From the NCBI GenBank assembly GCA_905187815.1, contig CAJJJM010000006.1, positions 1 to 60,036 on the forward strand: a stretch of DNA of 60,036 nt, read 5' to 3'. Below the pieces are notes generated by a model that had not been told where the DNA came from, made no database searches, and saw only the letters and a program-made list of their open reading frames with translations. This document shows, piece after piece, positions 26,652-35,397 of the stretch. The stretch is from an uncultured Methanomassiliicoccaceae archaeon (lineage in GTDB: Archaea > Thermoplasmatota > Thermoplasmata > Methanomassiliicoccales > Methanomethylophilaceae). The position numbers were made by a program, and so were the translations under genes. Position 1 is the first letter of the stretch. Every line of letters begins with the position of its first letter.

Positions 26652-26703
26652 AACTTCTCAGATTCGACGGCGACAGCTATGCCAAGGCCGTCAGGAAGAT
26701 AGA

Positions 26704-28077
26704 ATGGATAAGAAAACCACAATGATTGCAGCGATCGTGGTAGTGGTCGTCATCGTGATAGCCGCTGCCGCGGTGGTGCTGACACGCAACGGGGGTTCAA
26801 GCGATCCGAACGAATCCATCGCATCGAAGCTCCAGATCATGGGCAACGCCAATGACGATTACACAATTGACGCGGCAGACATGGAGATTGTCGACGGCAT
26901 AATCTCGGGCGATGTATCGTTCACGGACTATCCTCTGGCCGATGCTAACAACGACGGGGTCGTAGACGAAAGTGACAAGGTCCTGCTCCAGGACATCATC
27001 GACAGGAAGGATGGGATCACGGTGAACGTGATCTGCCTTGACAGGTTCGGGAACAACACTGTGGTTCCATGCGAATATCCGCTCAGGAACGTCGTCACAT
27101 ATGCAACCAACATGCAGATGCCCACGCTGTATGCAAACGGAGGACAGTACATCGCCGGATACTTCTCCAGCAGCTACGAGGTCGCCGAGGGCTCGATCAA
27201 CCCCAACGCCATGGATCTCCAGGGAAGCTCCAGGGAGATCTCGGACGCCTCATGGACCCTGTTCACTCAGCTGGACTCCAGCATCGACGGAGGGGTAGGG
27301 GCATTCCTTACCGATTACAGCGCCGTAGCTCAGATCACGGACCTCCGCCAGAGCGACCTGGATGCGGCCGGCATCCCGCTCATCATCTATCCGTCCGCCA
27401 ATGCTGCCGACGAGATCACCACAGTCCTGACACTGGGATTCCTCTTCGGTGGGGATTGTGAGGATCTCGGAGTGAGATACGCACAGGCCAGCTGGGACGT
27501 TATGAACAGGATCGAGGCCGTTACCGGAGACCTTTCAGACGAAGAGAAGTCCACATACATCTGCTGCACGATGTGGATCTACATCTGCGAGCGCGATTCC
27601 ACGTTCAACACCACCGCTACCGATGCGGGAGGGAACTGGTATGGGAACGTCAACTCTGAGTTTGGGTCCACCTACCAGGGCGACGGTTCCACCTCCATGT
27701 CCAGCGTGGAGGCGCTGTCCAACTACACAGGGATCGATGCGGTCATCAACAATCGCTCGATGGACTGGGGTCTGGACCAGTCGGAGATGGAGTCCACTGT
27801 CCTGAACTGCTGGGAGAACGAGAGGAAAGGGCATCCCGTATACGAGTACTTCCGTGGTCTCGAGGACAACATGGTCTTCGTCAACAACCTGCTGCCTGGT
27901 GCTGTGAAGCTCGCGTACATGGCTCATGCCTTGTATGGAGACGACTTCTCCTTGGAGTGGGCCGACGGGGTCCTGCAGGAGTTCATAGACCTCGGAACGG
28001 AACCGCTGAATGGACAGACGATGGACACGATACCCGCGTACATCGACTACGCCGACTACCAGGCCGTCAAGGGCTGA
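26704..28077 (+). CDS. Membrane-anchored solute-binding protein with dockerin-like module, system 2
   Basis: 457 residues from the ATG at 26704 (MDKKTTM); the open frame further upstream overlaps the ATPase. An N-terminal helix (about 7-27) anchors it outside the cell. Residues 45-101 contain two EF-hand-like dockerin type I repeats, GNANDDYTIDAADMEIVDG and ADANNDGVVDESDKVLLQD. The rest resembles FecB-type binding proteins. The module could bind calcium or a cohesin-like partner, or hold the lobe near the membrane. The ligand is unknown. A hairpin follows at 28084. Confidence 0.75.
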   Translation: MDKKTTMIAAIVVVVVIVIAAAAVVLTRNGGSSDPNESIASKLQIMGNANDDYTIDAADMEIVDGIISGDVSFTDYPLADANNDGVVDESDKVLLQDIIDRKDGITVNVICLDRFGNNTVVPCEYPLRNVVTYATNMQMPTLYANGGQYIAGYFSSSYEVAEGSINPNAMDLQGSSREISDASWTLFTQLDSSIDGGVGAFLTDYSAVAQITDLRQSDLDAAGIPLIIYPSANAADEITTVLTLGFLFGGDCEDLGVRYAQASWDVMNRIEAVTGDLSDEEKSTYICCTMWIYICERDSTFNTTATDAGGNWYGNVNSEFGSTYQGDGSTSMSSVEALSNYTGIDAVINNRSMDWGLDQSEMESTVLNCWENERKGHPVYEYFRGLEDNMVFVNNLLPGAVKLAYMAHALYGDDFSLEWADGVLQEFIDLGTEPLNGQTMDTIPAYIDYADYQAVKG

Positions 28078-28083
28078 TCAAAC

Positions 28084-28100
28084 GGGGGGCTATGCCCCCC
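28084..28100 (+). terminator. Intra-operon hairpin after binding-protein gene, system 2
   Basis: GGGGGGC-TAT-GCCCCCC is a perfect 7-bp stem six nt after the stop of the binding-protein gene and just before the permease. It is equivalent in position to the hairpin at 16809. Confidence 0.5.
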
Positions 28101-28113
28101 ATTTCCCGATACC

Positions 28114-29202
28114 ATGGATAACGACAACACCCTGTCCAGGGATGAGCTCAGGACAGAGTACCACCGCGGGATTGCCGTCAAGCTGGCTCTCATCGTGGTC
28201 AGCGTTCTGGGGATCGTTCTCTTCGTGGGTCTGATGTCCATCTCGAACTACGAGGGCATCGGACTCAGAGAGACATATGAGATCATCTGGAACCACCTGT
28301 TCGGTAACGGCTACGAGACAGGCACGCTGCAATGGTGGGCCGACCGCTACATCTGGAACACCGCTATGCCACATGCGCTTGCGGCCATCATCGCAGGGGC
28401 CGCTCTGGCCGTCTGCGGAACGATGATGCAGGCGACGATGTCCAATCCGCTCGCCGATCCCTACAGCACCGGCATATCGTCAGGAGCGTGCTTCGGCGCC
28501 ATCAGCGCCATAGTGATGGGTGTGTCGTTCTCCACCGTCGCTGGCGAGATGGGGATCGTGGTCAACGCGTTCATAGGGGCCCTGGTTCCGGCGCTGTTGA
28601 TCATTATCCTCTCCCAGAGGATCCAGATGACCCCGGCGACCCTGATTCTGCTGGGTACCGCCGTGTCCTACTTCTTCAACTCCATGGTCACGTACGTGAT
28701 GGTGACCACGGACGCCGACACGCTCCAGAGCGCATACCTCTGGCAGGTAGGGAGCCTCGACGGGATGACCTGGAGTTCTCTGCCCATCATGGCGGTTGTC
28801 ACAGTCGTCGGTTCCCTGGCTGTGATGTTCTTGTCATCCAAGCTCAACATCATGTCGCTCGGGGACAACAGCGCCATAAGCCTCGGAGTGGACATCCAGA
28901 AGTTCAGGCTCGTCTGCCTCATACTCATGGCGGTCATGACGGCCGCGATCGTGTCGTTCACCGGGATCCTCGGGTTCATAGGGTTGGTCGCACCGCATCT
29001 GGTGAGGCTGGTCATCGGCTCAGACAACCGCTTCGTTGTTCCGCTGTCCATGTCGGTCGGGGCCCTTCTGATGCTGGTCTCGGACTATCTAGCGTTCCAG
29101 TTCGCCAGCATTCCCGTGGGCGTGGTCCTTAGCGTCATCGGCAGTCCGGTGTTCTTCGCGCTGATAGTCTGGCAGAACAAGAGGACGGGGGCGATATACT
29201 GA
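28114..29202 (+). CDS. FecCD/BtuC-type permease A, system 2
   Basis: 362 residues with about ten membrane helices. Hallmarks are AGAALAVCGTMMQATMSNPL, a GISSGACFGAISAI segment, the coupling stretch SLGDNSAISLGVDIQKFR and GILGFIGLVAPHLVRLVIGSD. It probably forms a heterodimer with the next permease, since two different FecCD genes follow a single binding protein and a single ATPase. Confidence 0.88.
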   Translation: MDNDNTLSRDELRTEYHRGIAVKLALIVVSVLGIVLFVGLMSISNYEGIGLRETYEIIWNHLFGNGYETGTLQWWADRYIWNTAMPHALAAIIAGAALAVCGTMMQATMSNPLADPYSTGISSGACFGAISAIVMGVSFSTVAGEMGIVVNAFIGALVPALLIIILSQRIQMTPATLILLGTAVSYFFNSMVTYVMVTTDADTLQSAYLWQVGSLDGMTWSSLPIMAVVTVVGSLAVMFLSSKLNIMSLGDNSAISLGVDIQKFRLVCLILMAVMTAAIVSFTGILGFIGLVAPHLVRLVIGSDNRFVVPLSMSVGALLMLVSDYLAFQFASIPVGVVLSVIGSPVFFALIVWQNKRTGAIY

Positions 29203-29258
29203 CAGGTGATGACTACTCCGCCTCGAGACGCGAATATCGCTCCGCCAACAGGAGGAAG

Positions 29259-30266
29259 GTGCTGATCATAGCGGCCCTGGTGCTGCTGGCAGTCGGTGCG
29301 TTCCTGCTGACCCTCGGGTTCGGGGTATACGACATAACTGTGCCCGAGGCGATATCCGCGCTGTTCGGGCATCTGACCGGAGGGTTCGTCGACGAATCCG
29401 ACGACTACTACATCTGGGACGTCCGCACCCCAAGGGCGATAGCGGCCATCCTGGTGGGCGCCGGACTGGCGGTCGCCGGCGTGATAATGCAGAACGACTT
29501 CAAGAACCCGCTCGCCGACCCGTACACGATGGGCATATCCTCGGGCGCGTTCCTGGGCGCCACGCTGAGCCTGGTCTTCGGGATCTCGGTCATACCGATG
29601 CTCTCGGGAGGCAACGCGACCGTTGTGAACGCGATGGTGTTCTCGCTCATACCGACCGCCATAATAATCGTAGTCTCCCGCTTCAGGAGGATGACGCCGG
29701 TGGCGATGATCCTCACGGGAATCGCGGTGATGTATCTTTTCAGTTCGATAACGCAGATAATACTGGTCTCCGCCCCGTCCGAGTCGCTCGCGGATGCGTA
29801 CCAGTGGAGGGTGGGTTCCCTCAGCAGGGTCGGATGGGAATCTCTGCCTGTGATGCTGGCCGCGGACGTGGTTCTGATCGCCTTGCTGTGGTTCCTCTCG
29901 GGGAAGCTGAACGTCATGTACGCCGGCGATAGGGGTGCGCAGACTCTGGGGGAGCACGCTCAGAAGATCCGCGTTGCCACGCTCGTCCTCGCCTCCCTGA
30001 TGACCGCCTGTCTGGTCTGCTACACGGGCACGATCGGTTTCATAGGGCTAGTGGGACCGCATGTCGCCAGGATCCTCGTGGGATCCAACAACTGGTACCT
30101 GATCCCGGCCTCCGCCGCGTTCGGTGCGGCGTTCATCATTCTGGCCGACACGGTTGCCAAGGTGAGCGGCCCCAACGGGTTGCCTGTCGGGGTCATATGC
30201 TCGATGATCGGGGGGCCGCTGTTCATCTGGATTCTCGTGAAGCAGAGGAAGAGCGCATGGGCATGA
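29259..30266 (+). CDS. FecCD/BtuC-type permease B, system 2
   Basis: 335 residues from a GTG at 29259 that has AGGAGGA close upstream. The same frame stays open upstream to a CTG at 29199 that overlaps the stop of permease A (CTGA) and would add a plausible hydrophilic, Arg-rich N-terminus before the first helix, so the true start may be 20 codons earlier. Hallmarks: RTPRAIAAILVGAGLAVAGV, KNPLADPYTMGISSGAFLGA, a GDRGAQTLGEHAQKIR coupling stretch and GTIGFIGLVGPHVARILVGSN. Confidence 0.87.
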   Translation: MLIIAALVLLAVGAFLLTLGFGVYDITVPEAISALFGHLTGGFVDESDDYYIWDVRTPRAIAAILVGAGLAVAGVIMQNDFKNPLADPYTMGISSGAFLGATLSLVFGISVIPMLSGGNATVVNAMVFSLIPTAIIIVVSRFRRMTPVAMILTGIAVMYLFSSITQIILVSAPSESLADAYQWRVGSLSRVGWESLPVMLAADVVLIALLWFLSGKLNVMYAGDRGAQTLGEHAQKIRVATLVLASLMTACLVCYTGTIGFIGLVGPHVARILVGSNNWYLIPASAAFGAAFIILADTVAKVSGPNGLPVGVICSMIGGPLFIWILVKQRKSAWA

Positions 30267-30311
30267 GGCCGGCGACCGAAACTCTAACAGAAGATCAATG
30301 ACGGTGATCGA

Positions 30312-31163
30312 TTGAACGATATAATCATAATCTCGGGTCTGACGAAGTCATTCGGCGACAAGGTCGCGGTGGACCATCTGGACCTCAGGATCCGCGAGGG
30401 GGAGCTCTTCGGGTTCCTGGGGCCCAACGGTGCCGGCAAGACGACCACGGTCCGCTGCATCGCTACGCTGACCAACTACGACTCGGGGACAGTAATCGTG
30501 GATGGCTACGACCTCTCGAAGAATCCGATCGAGGCCAAGAACAGGCTGGGGGTCATCCAGCAGCAGATCTCCCTGGACAAGGACCTGACCATAAGGGAGA
30601 ACATGACGGCGCACGCCATGTACCACATGATGGGGAGGCGCGAGCGCGAGGAGAAGATGGCCGAGCTTACCGAATTCTTCGGTCTGGAGGAGTACCTGGA
30701 TAAGCCGGTGGATTCCCTGTCGGGAGGGTGGAAGAAGCGTGCGGCGATAGTTTGTGCGATGCTCCATGATCCGAAGGTGCTTTTCCTGGACGAGCCCACA
30801 TCGGGTCTGGACATAAACGCCCGCAGGCTGCTGTGGGACGTGGTCAAGTCCCTGCACGCCAAGGGCACGACCGTCTTCCTGACGACACATTACATCGAGG
30901 AGGCCGAGGCCCTCTGCGAGAGGGTGGGCATCATAGACCACGGAAGGATAATCGCCCTTGACGAGCCTAGGAGGCTGTGCGAGAGGGTGGGGTCCGTGAC
31001 GGTCGAGTACATGGACGCGGGCAGGACCGTGTACCGCTATTTCCCGGACAGGGACGGGGCACAGGCGTTCGCGGCTACCCTCAGCACCGACGACGAGATC
31101 AGGATAAGGCGGACGAACCTGGAGGACGTGTTCGTCGAGCTCACCGGGAAATCAGTGGGGTGA
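30312..31163 (+). CDS. ABC-2 exporter ATPase, copy 2
   Basis: 283 residues starting at a TTG (30312) with GGTGAT upstream. Walker A GPNGAGKTT, GVIQQQISLDKDLTI, signature LSGGWKKRAAIVCAM, Walker B VLFLDEPTSGLDI, H-loop TTHYIEEAEALCERVG and C-terminal LEDVFVELTGKSV. It is paralogous to the ATPases at 10879 and 32724. It lies 45 nt after permease B of importer system 2, so import and export parts appear to be in one transcription unit. Confidence 0.88.
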   Translation: MNDIIIISGLTKSFGDKVAVDHLDLRIREGELFGFLGPNGAGKTTTVRCIATLTNYDSGTVIVDGYDLSKNPIEAKNRLGVIQQQISLDKDLTIRENMTAHAMYHMMGRREREEKMAELTEFFGLEEYLDKPVDSLSGGWKKRAAIVCAMLHDPKVLFLDEPTSGLDINARRLLWDVVKSLHAKGTTVFLTTHYIEEAEALCERVGIIDHGRIIALDEPRRLCERVGSVTVEYMDAGRTVYRYFPDRDGAQAFAATLSTDDEIRIRRTNLEDVFVELTGKSVG

Positions 31164-31167
31164 CGGG

Positions 31168-31932
31168 ATGACACTGGATTTTCTCAGACAGGTGTACTAC
31201 GTCGCTTGGGGCGACATGAGGTTCATGAGGCACAACTTCGCCAACATCCTGATCATGAGCATCATGAGCCCGATCCTCTATCTGATCGCATTCGGTTTCG
31301 GTCTCAGGACTGGGGAGACGAGCATCGGGGTGTCTTACGTCGCGTTCGTCATCCCGGGAATAGCGGCGCTTTCGTCGCTGTCCTCATCGTTCTCATCCAC
31401 ATCCACAAGGATGAACGTCCAGAGGCTGTACTACAAGAGCTTCGACGAGATGATGATGTGTCCGTTGAGCCTGTCCGCGATCGTTCTCGGCAAGTGCATG
31501 CTGGGGATCGTTCGCGGGCTCATCGCCAGCGGTCTGATCTACATCCTCGGCCTCTGCCTTCCCCAGGCCCCCGAGCTGGTCGCATCGCCGTTGGTGGTCC
31601 TGTGCATAGTCCTGTCGTGCGTCGTGTTCTCGATGCTCGGGATGGCCGCAGCGCTGATCGCCAGGTCCCACCAGAGCATGGCTACCTTCAACAGTCTGAT
31701 CATCCTGCCTATGACATTCCTCTGCGGGACGTTCTTCTCGGTATCCGACCTCAATGTGGTGTTCCAAGCCATCCTCTACTGTCTCCCGCTAACGCATGCG
31801 AGCGAGTGCATCAGGGCTGCCGCGCTTCCGGACTACCTCCCGTTCCCGGTGGAGTCTCTCCTGGTGCTCGTCGGATTCGGTGTGGCGTTCTTCGCCCTGG
31901 ACCATTGGCTGCTTAAGACCAGGAAGGTCTGA
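31168..31932 (+). CDS. ABC-2 type export permease, copy 2
   Basis: 254 residues, six helices. Shared paralogue segments are YYVAWGDMRFMRHN, ILYLIAFGFGL, KSFDEMMMCPLSLSAIVLGK, LPMTFLCGTFFSVSDL and LPLTHASECIRA. It begins 4 nt after the ATPase stop and forms an exporter with it. It ends convergent with copy 3, separated by a 36-bp GC-rich gap. Confidence 0.86.
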   Translation: MTLDFLRQVYYVAWGDMRFMRHNFANILIMSIMSPILYLIAFGFGLRTGETSIGVSYVAFVIPGIAALSSLSSSFSSTSTRMNVQRLYYKSFDEMMMCPLSLSAIVLGKCMLGIVRGLIASGLIYILGLCLPQAPELVASPLVVLCIVLSCVVFSMLGMAAALIARSHQSMATFNSLIILPMTFLCGTFFSVSDLNVVFQAILYCLPLTHASECIRAAALPDYLPFPVESLLVLVGFGVAFFALDHWLLKTRKV

Positions 31933-31968
31933 GGGCCGGCTCTCCGGGGGCGGCGGGTCCGTCCCCGG

Positions 31969-32727
31969 TCAGCATCTGTTCGTCCTGATCAACCAGTAGC
32001 ATGCGGTGAAGAACACCGCCATGTACGCCAGGACGATGACGACGGAGTCCAGCGGGACCCCCGTGTCCAGCATGAGCCCCCTCATGACCTCGCTGACATG
32101 GGTCAGCGGGAGAGCGTAGACGATCCATGACGCCGCGTCTGGAAGCGCCGACACGTCGAACAGTGTGCCGCAGAGGAACGTCATCGGGACGATCACGACG
32201 CTCGTGAAGAGGTTGAGTCTCTGGGTGTGGTTGCACAGCATCCCGGCCAGCATCCCGAAGCATGAGAATGTGAACCCGCCGATGAGGATCGCCGCGAACA
32301 TCCATGGGTCGAAGCTCACGTCCGGCGATATCAGATGCCCCACAGCCATTATGGCGGTGCAGCTGATCAGCGCCCTGACCGTCCCGGCAAGCGTCTTGCC
32401 GAGGACCATTGACGATATGTGGATCGGGCACAGCTTCAGCTCGTCGAAGCTCATGTAGAACAGCCTCTGGAGCAGGATCTTCATCGACACCGTGCTGAAC
32501 GTCGCCGACAGGGTGGTCAGCGCGATTATGCCGGGGATGATGAAGGCGATGTACTGGGAGCTGCCCTGCTCCATGCTCCCTCCCAGTCCGAATCCGAATG
32601 CCAGGAGGTACAGCAGCGGGCCCACCAGGCAGGTGACCAGGACCTCGGCGATATTGTCACGGATGTAGACGAGGTCTCCCCATGCGACCCTGTACGTCTC
32701 ATCCAGAATCGTCAGCGGGCCGATCAT
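31969..32727 (-). CDS. ABC-2 type export permease, copy 3
   Basis: 252 residues from the ATG at 32727, which overlaps the stop of the ATPase gene (ATGA). Six helices and the same paralogue segments: VAWGDLVYIRDN, LLYLLAFGFGLGG, MSFDELKLCPIHISSMVLGK, VPMTFLCGTLFDV and LPLTHVSEVMRG. The open frame upstream of 32727 is a shadow of the ATPase. Substrate unknown. Confidence 0.86.
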   Translation of the reverse strand: MIGPLTILDETYRVAWGDLVYIRDNIAEVLVTCLVGPLLYLLAFGFGLGGSMEQGSSQYIAFIIPGIIALTTLSATFSTVSMKILLQRLFYMSFDELKLCPIHISSMVLGKTLAGTVRALISCTAIMAVGHLISPDVSFDPWMFAAILIGGFTFSCFGMLAGMLCNHTQRLNLFTSVVIVPMTFLCGTLFDVSALPDAASWIVYALPLTHVSEVMRGLMLDTGVPLDSVVIVLAYMAVFFTACYWLIRTNRC

Positions 32728-33626
32728 GCCAGCCCACCTCCGGAGCCGTCCGTTATCGAGAGATACACATCCTCCAGCGTCGTCCTGCGGATGTTGAAGT
32801 AGGTGTCCCCAAGGCCGTTCGCGAAGGCCTTCGCGGACTCGCGGTCGGGGAAGTGCCTGCGTACGGTCCTGCCGTCGGGATCGGACATCTCCACGGTGAC
32901 CCTGCCGACGATGTCGCGCAGCTCGTCGACGGTTCCGATGGCGACCAGCCTGCCACGGTCCATTATGGCGACCCTGTCGCAGAGGAGCTCCGCCTCCTCC
33001 ATGTAGTGGGTGGTCAGGAAGATGGTCGTCCCATGCGAGTTGAGGGTCTGTACCAGGTCCCACAGGACATGGCGCGACTTTGTGTCGAGGCCGGCGGTTG
33101 GCTCGTCCAGCAACAGGACCTCCGGCTCATGGACTATCGAGCATACGATGGAGGTCTTCCTTTTCCAGCCGCCTGACAGCTCGTCCACCAGGCGGTCCAT
33201 GTACTCGTCCAGGCCCAGGAGTTCCACTGCTTTTTCTATGCGGGAATCCATCTCGGAGCGCGGGATCTTGTGCAGGAGGGCATGCTGCTTGATGTTCTGT
33301 CTGACGGTCAGATGCTTGTCCAGGCTGATGTGCTGCTGCGCTATGCCGATGCGTCTCCTCACCTCCAGGTAGTCGTCGGAGACGTCGAATCCGTCCACCA
33401 TGATGCTCCCGGACGTCATCCTCTGGATCGTGGTGATCGTGCGTATCGTGGTGGTCTTTCCCGCTCCGTTAGGCCCCAGGAAGCCGAAAATCTCGCCGCG
33501 TCTGACCGAGAAGCTGATGCCGTCCACGGCTGTGACGTCGCCGAACCTCACCACGAGGTCCCTGACCTCGATGATCTCCTCTCCGTCATGTCCGTCGGTC
33601 ACGGACCGGTCATTGCGGTACTCCAT
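32724..33626 (-). CDS. ABC-2 exporter ATPase, copy 3
   Basis: 300 residues from the ATG at 33626 (MEYRND); ATGs at 33647 and 33644 are alternatives, since the TATA box predicts a start site near 33653. Walker A GPNGAGKTT, GIAQQHISLDKHLTV, signature LSGGWKRKTSIVCSI, Walker B VLLLDEPTAGLDT, H-loop TTHYMEEAELLCDR and C-terminal LEDVYLSITDGSG. The promoter carries a perfect-core TTGGAT-N5-ATCCAA operator, which links this exporter to the cobalt and cobN genes. Confidence 0.88.
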   Translation of the reverse strand: MEYRNDRSVTDGHDGEEIIEVRDLVVRFGDVTAVDGISFSVRRGEIFGFLGPNGAGKTTTIRTITTIQRMTSGSIMVDGFDVSDDYLEVRRRIGIAQQHISLDKHLTVRQNIKQHALLHKIPRSEMDSRIEKAVELLGLDEYMDRLVDELSGGWKRKTSIVCSIVHEPEVLLLDEPTAGLDTKSRHVLWDLVQTLNSHGTTIFLTTHYMEEAELLCDRVAIMDRGRLVAIGTVDELRDIVGRVTVEMSDPDGRTVRRHFPDRESAKAFANGLGDTYFNIRRTTLEDVYLSITDGSGGGLA

Positions 33627-33659
33627 AGATATTTGGTGTGGCATCATCGGAAACTTGTA

Positions 33660-33703
33660 TTGGATGTATATGACAACTATAAATAGTTGGATGATATATC
33701 CAA
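33660..33703 (-). promoter_or_regulatory. Promoter of exporter copy 3 with TTGGAT-N5-ATCCAA operator
   Basis: A perfect dyad TTGGAT-GATAT-ATCCAA covers 33687-33703. Next to it on the minus strand is the TATA box TTTATA (33678-33683). A second half-conserved copy, TTGGAT-GTATA-TGACAA, covers 33660-33676 over the expected start. Two sites flanking the TATA box is the same arrangement as at cbiM. Confidence 0.62.
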
Positions 33704-34106
33704 TATTGCCACGGAGAAGTCGTTCCGATCCAACCAATGTTTCCTCCTCGGGCCTATCAAATATCATCCGTGGCATTGTTCTCGAACCAATGCTGTGATG
33801 TGCGTGCACAGTGTTTGCATTAAATCTTCAGAGTCGAAATCAGTCGTTCATGGGTTCAGGTAGGCATGAAAACGGGGTTGACCCCATCGACAACTCGGAG
33901 GAGTTCGAAAGTTTCCGAGATGTGTCGAGGAAGGGAAGGGTCCGATCGAGGGAAGGTACAGCTACATCGGACGCGGCATCAGACACGAGCATCTGACTAG
34001 GACGCCGTTTCTGAGGTACGGCGGCTGTTCAGATCCCATTCAAGAGGCGAGAGAGAAGTGTGACGACCATATCATAAGGAGGAAGTCCGGGAGATGAGGC
34101 CTAGAA
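33704..34106. other. Gene-poor stretch
   Basis: No supported gene. A plus-strand frame is open from 33882 to a TGA at 34095-34097 without a start codon; its last part (around YSYIGRGIRHEHLTRTPFLR) looks faintly protein-like and could be a gene remnant, but I do not recognise it. No tRNA or repeat is visible. Confidence 0.3.
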
Positions 34107-35129
34107 TCACTCCGGCGGCCTTCTCTCGGTCCCGTCCGGATATCTGATGAACCTCTCCGATCCCAGAGGCTGTGCGCTGTCGATGAGCTGCCACGGCCAT
34201 TCCCCGTACTCGTTCTTCCTGATCTCGTCGAGTCCCGCCCTGACCTCCTTCAGGTTGGCCAGGTAGATGGGTCCGAATGAGGCCATCTTCTGTCCGATCG
34301 GTTTCCCCTCCAGCAGCCAGATGACCGACGGCTCCTCGCCGTTCACTATGGTGACCTCGATGTTCTCGAGCAGCTTGACCCTGCTTTCCTTCTCGACGGG
34401 GGTGCCGTTGAAGCTCGCATCCTTGCCCGAGATGAAGTAGATGTTCCTGTTGGCGCCGTCCATGCCCCTGTCAACGACGACGGACGCACTTGGATCCAGT
34501 TCCAATCTGACGATCCTCACCCCGTGGTCCCCATGGGCCCATGACTCAGGGCTTGGCGATCCGGCCGAGACGCCGCCGAAACGGCCGCAGATGACCTTGG
34601 CCTCCCACCCGTCGCCCCTGGCGCGGGGTATGTCATGATCCCAGACGGTGTTCACGGCGTTGTCCTTGTTCTTAAGCTCCAGGGGGAGGTTCAGCATGAT
34701 CTGCGTGATGTCGTTGGGGTTCCTGTCCTCCTGGTTGGCGAGAGGATACATCTCGTTGTGGCTGTATCTGGACGAGGCGCACACCCACTGCACGTCCCCG
34801 AACCCGAACCTGCCCTCGATGCCCATGTGGTCGCGGTGATCTACGTATCCGACCTGGGCGAGCGTTATCGTCTCGTATCCCCAGTGGGCGTGCATCGGGA
34901 ATCCGGGCACGACCTTCCCATGGTACATCCTGAATCCGAGCCTCTTCTCGTAGTCCCTTCCGAGGTCCCTGCCCCCGATCTGCTCGAGCGGAGGAGCCTG
35001 CTGGCGGTTGCCCTGTGGGTAGTCATCCTCGTGATGGGAGGCGAAGATGAAGGGATCCTCGGTGTCCCAGTGCATTCCGAGTATGCTGACCTTGAACGGT
35101 CCCGTGGGCTTCCTGGAGAAGAGGGCCAT
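34107..35129 (-). CDS. Pirin-family protein
   Basis: 340 residues from the ATG at 35129, with TATA-like TTTATC about 25 bp upstream; a TTG at 35162 is the longer alternative. The N-terminal cupin has VPGFPMHAHWGYETITLA, matching the metal-binding His-x-His and Glu of pirins. Pirins are Fe-binding bicupins, some with quercetinase activity; the role in archaea is unknown. It appears monocistronic. Confidence 0.82.
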   Translation of the reverse strand: MALFSRKPTGPFKVSILGMHWDTEDPFIFASHHEDDYPQGNRQQAPPLEQIGGRDLGRDYEKRLGFRMYHGKVVPGFPMHAHWGYETITLAQVGYVDHRDHMGIEGRFGFGDVQWVCASSRYSHNEMYPLANQEDRNPNDITQIMLNLPLELKNKDNAVNTVWDHDIPRARGDGWEAKVICGRFGGVSAGSPSPESWAHGDHGVRIVRLELDPSASVVVDRGMDGANRNIYFISGKDASFNGTPVEKESRVKLLENIEVTIVNGEEPSVIWLLEGKPIGQKMASFGPIYLANLKEVRAGLDEIRKNEYGEWPWQLIDSAQPLGSERFIRYPDGTERRPPE

Positions 35130-35397
35130 GGATGTGAATCCGGGTTCGAGTGATAAATGCAACGATGGGAACTGACGGGCCGGTCGGAGAGGTCCCCTGC
35201 CGATGAATGATGACGGATACCCGGCGATGAAGGGACGTGCGTTCCTTCCCCAACGGCCCCGGGAGTCATTCCCAGGTCATCGTATTTGAATGAATGCCGG
35301 CAATCGGCGGATCGTCCCGCCAGGAGGGTCTGAACGACGTGTTTTGGTAACTACATCCATCGGCAGTATTAAGCTGGCGGCAACCATGGGCCCGCCA

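Noticed and set aside
33811..33996. A 61-codon gene on the plus strand
   Set aside because: No recognisable domain, no ribosome-binding site, and composition typical of intergenic sequence.
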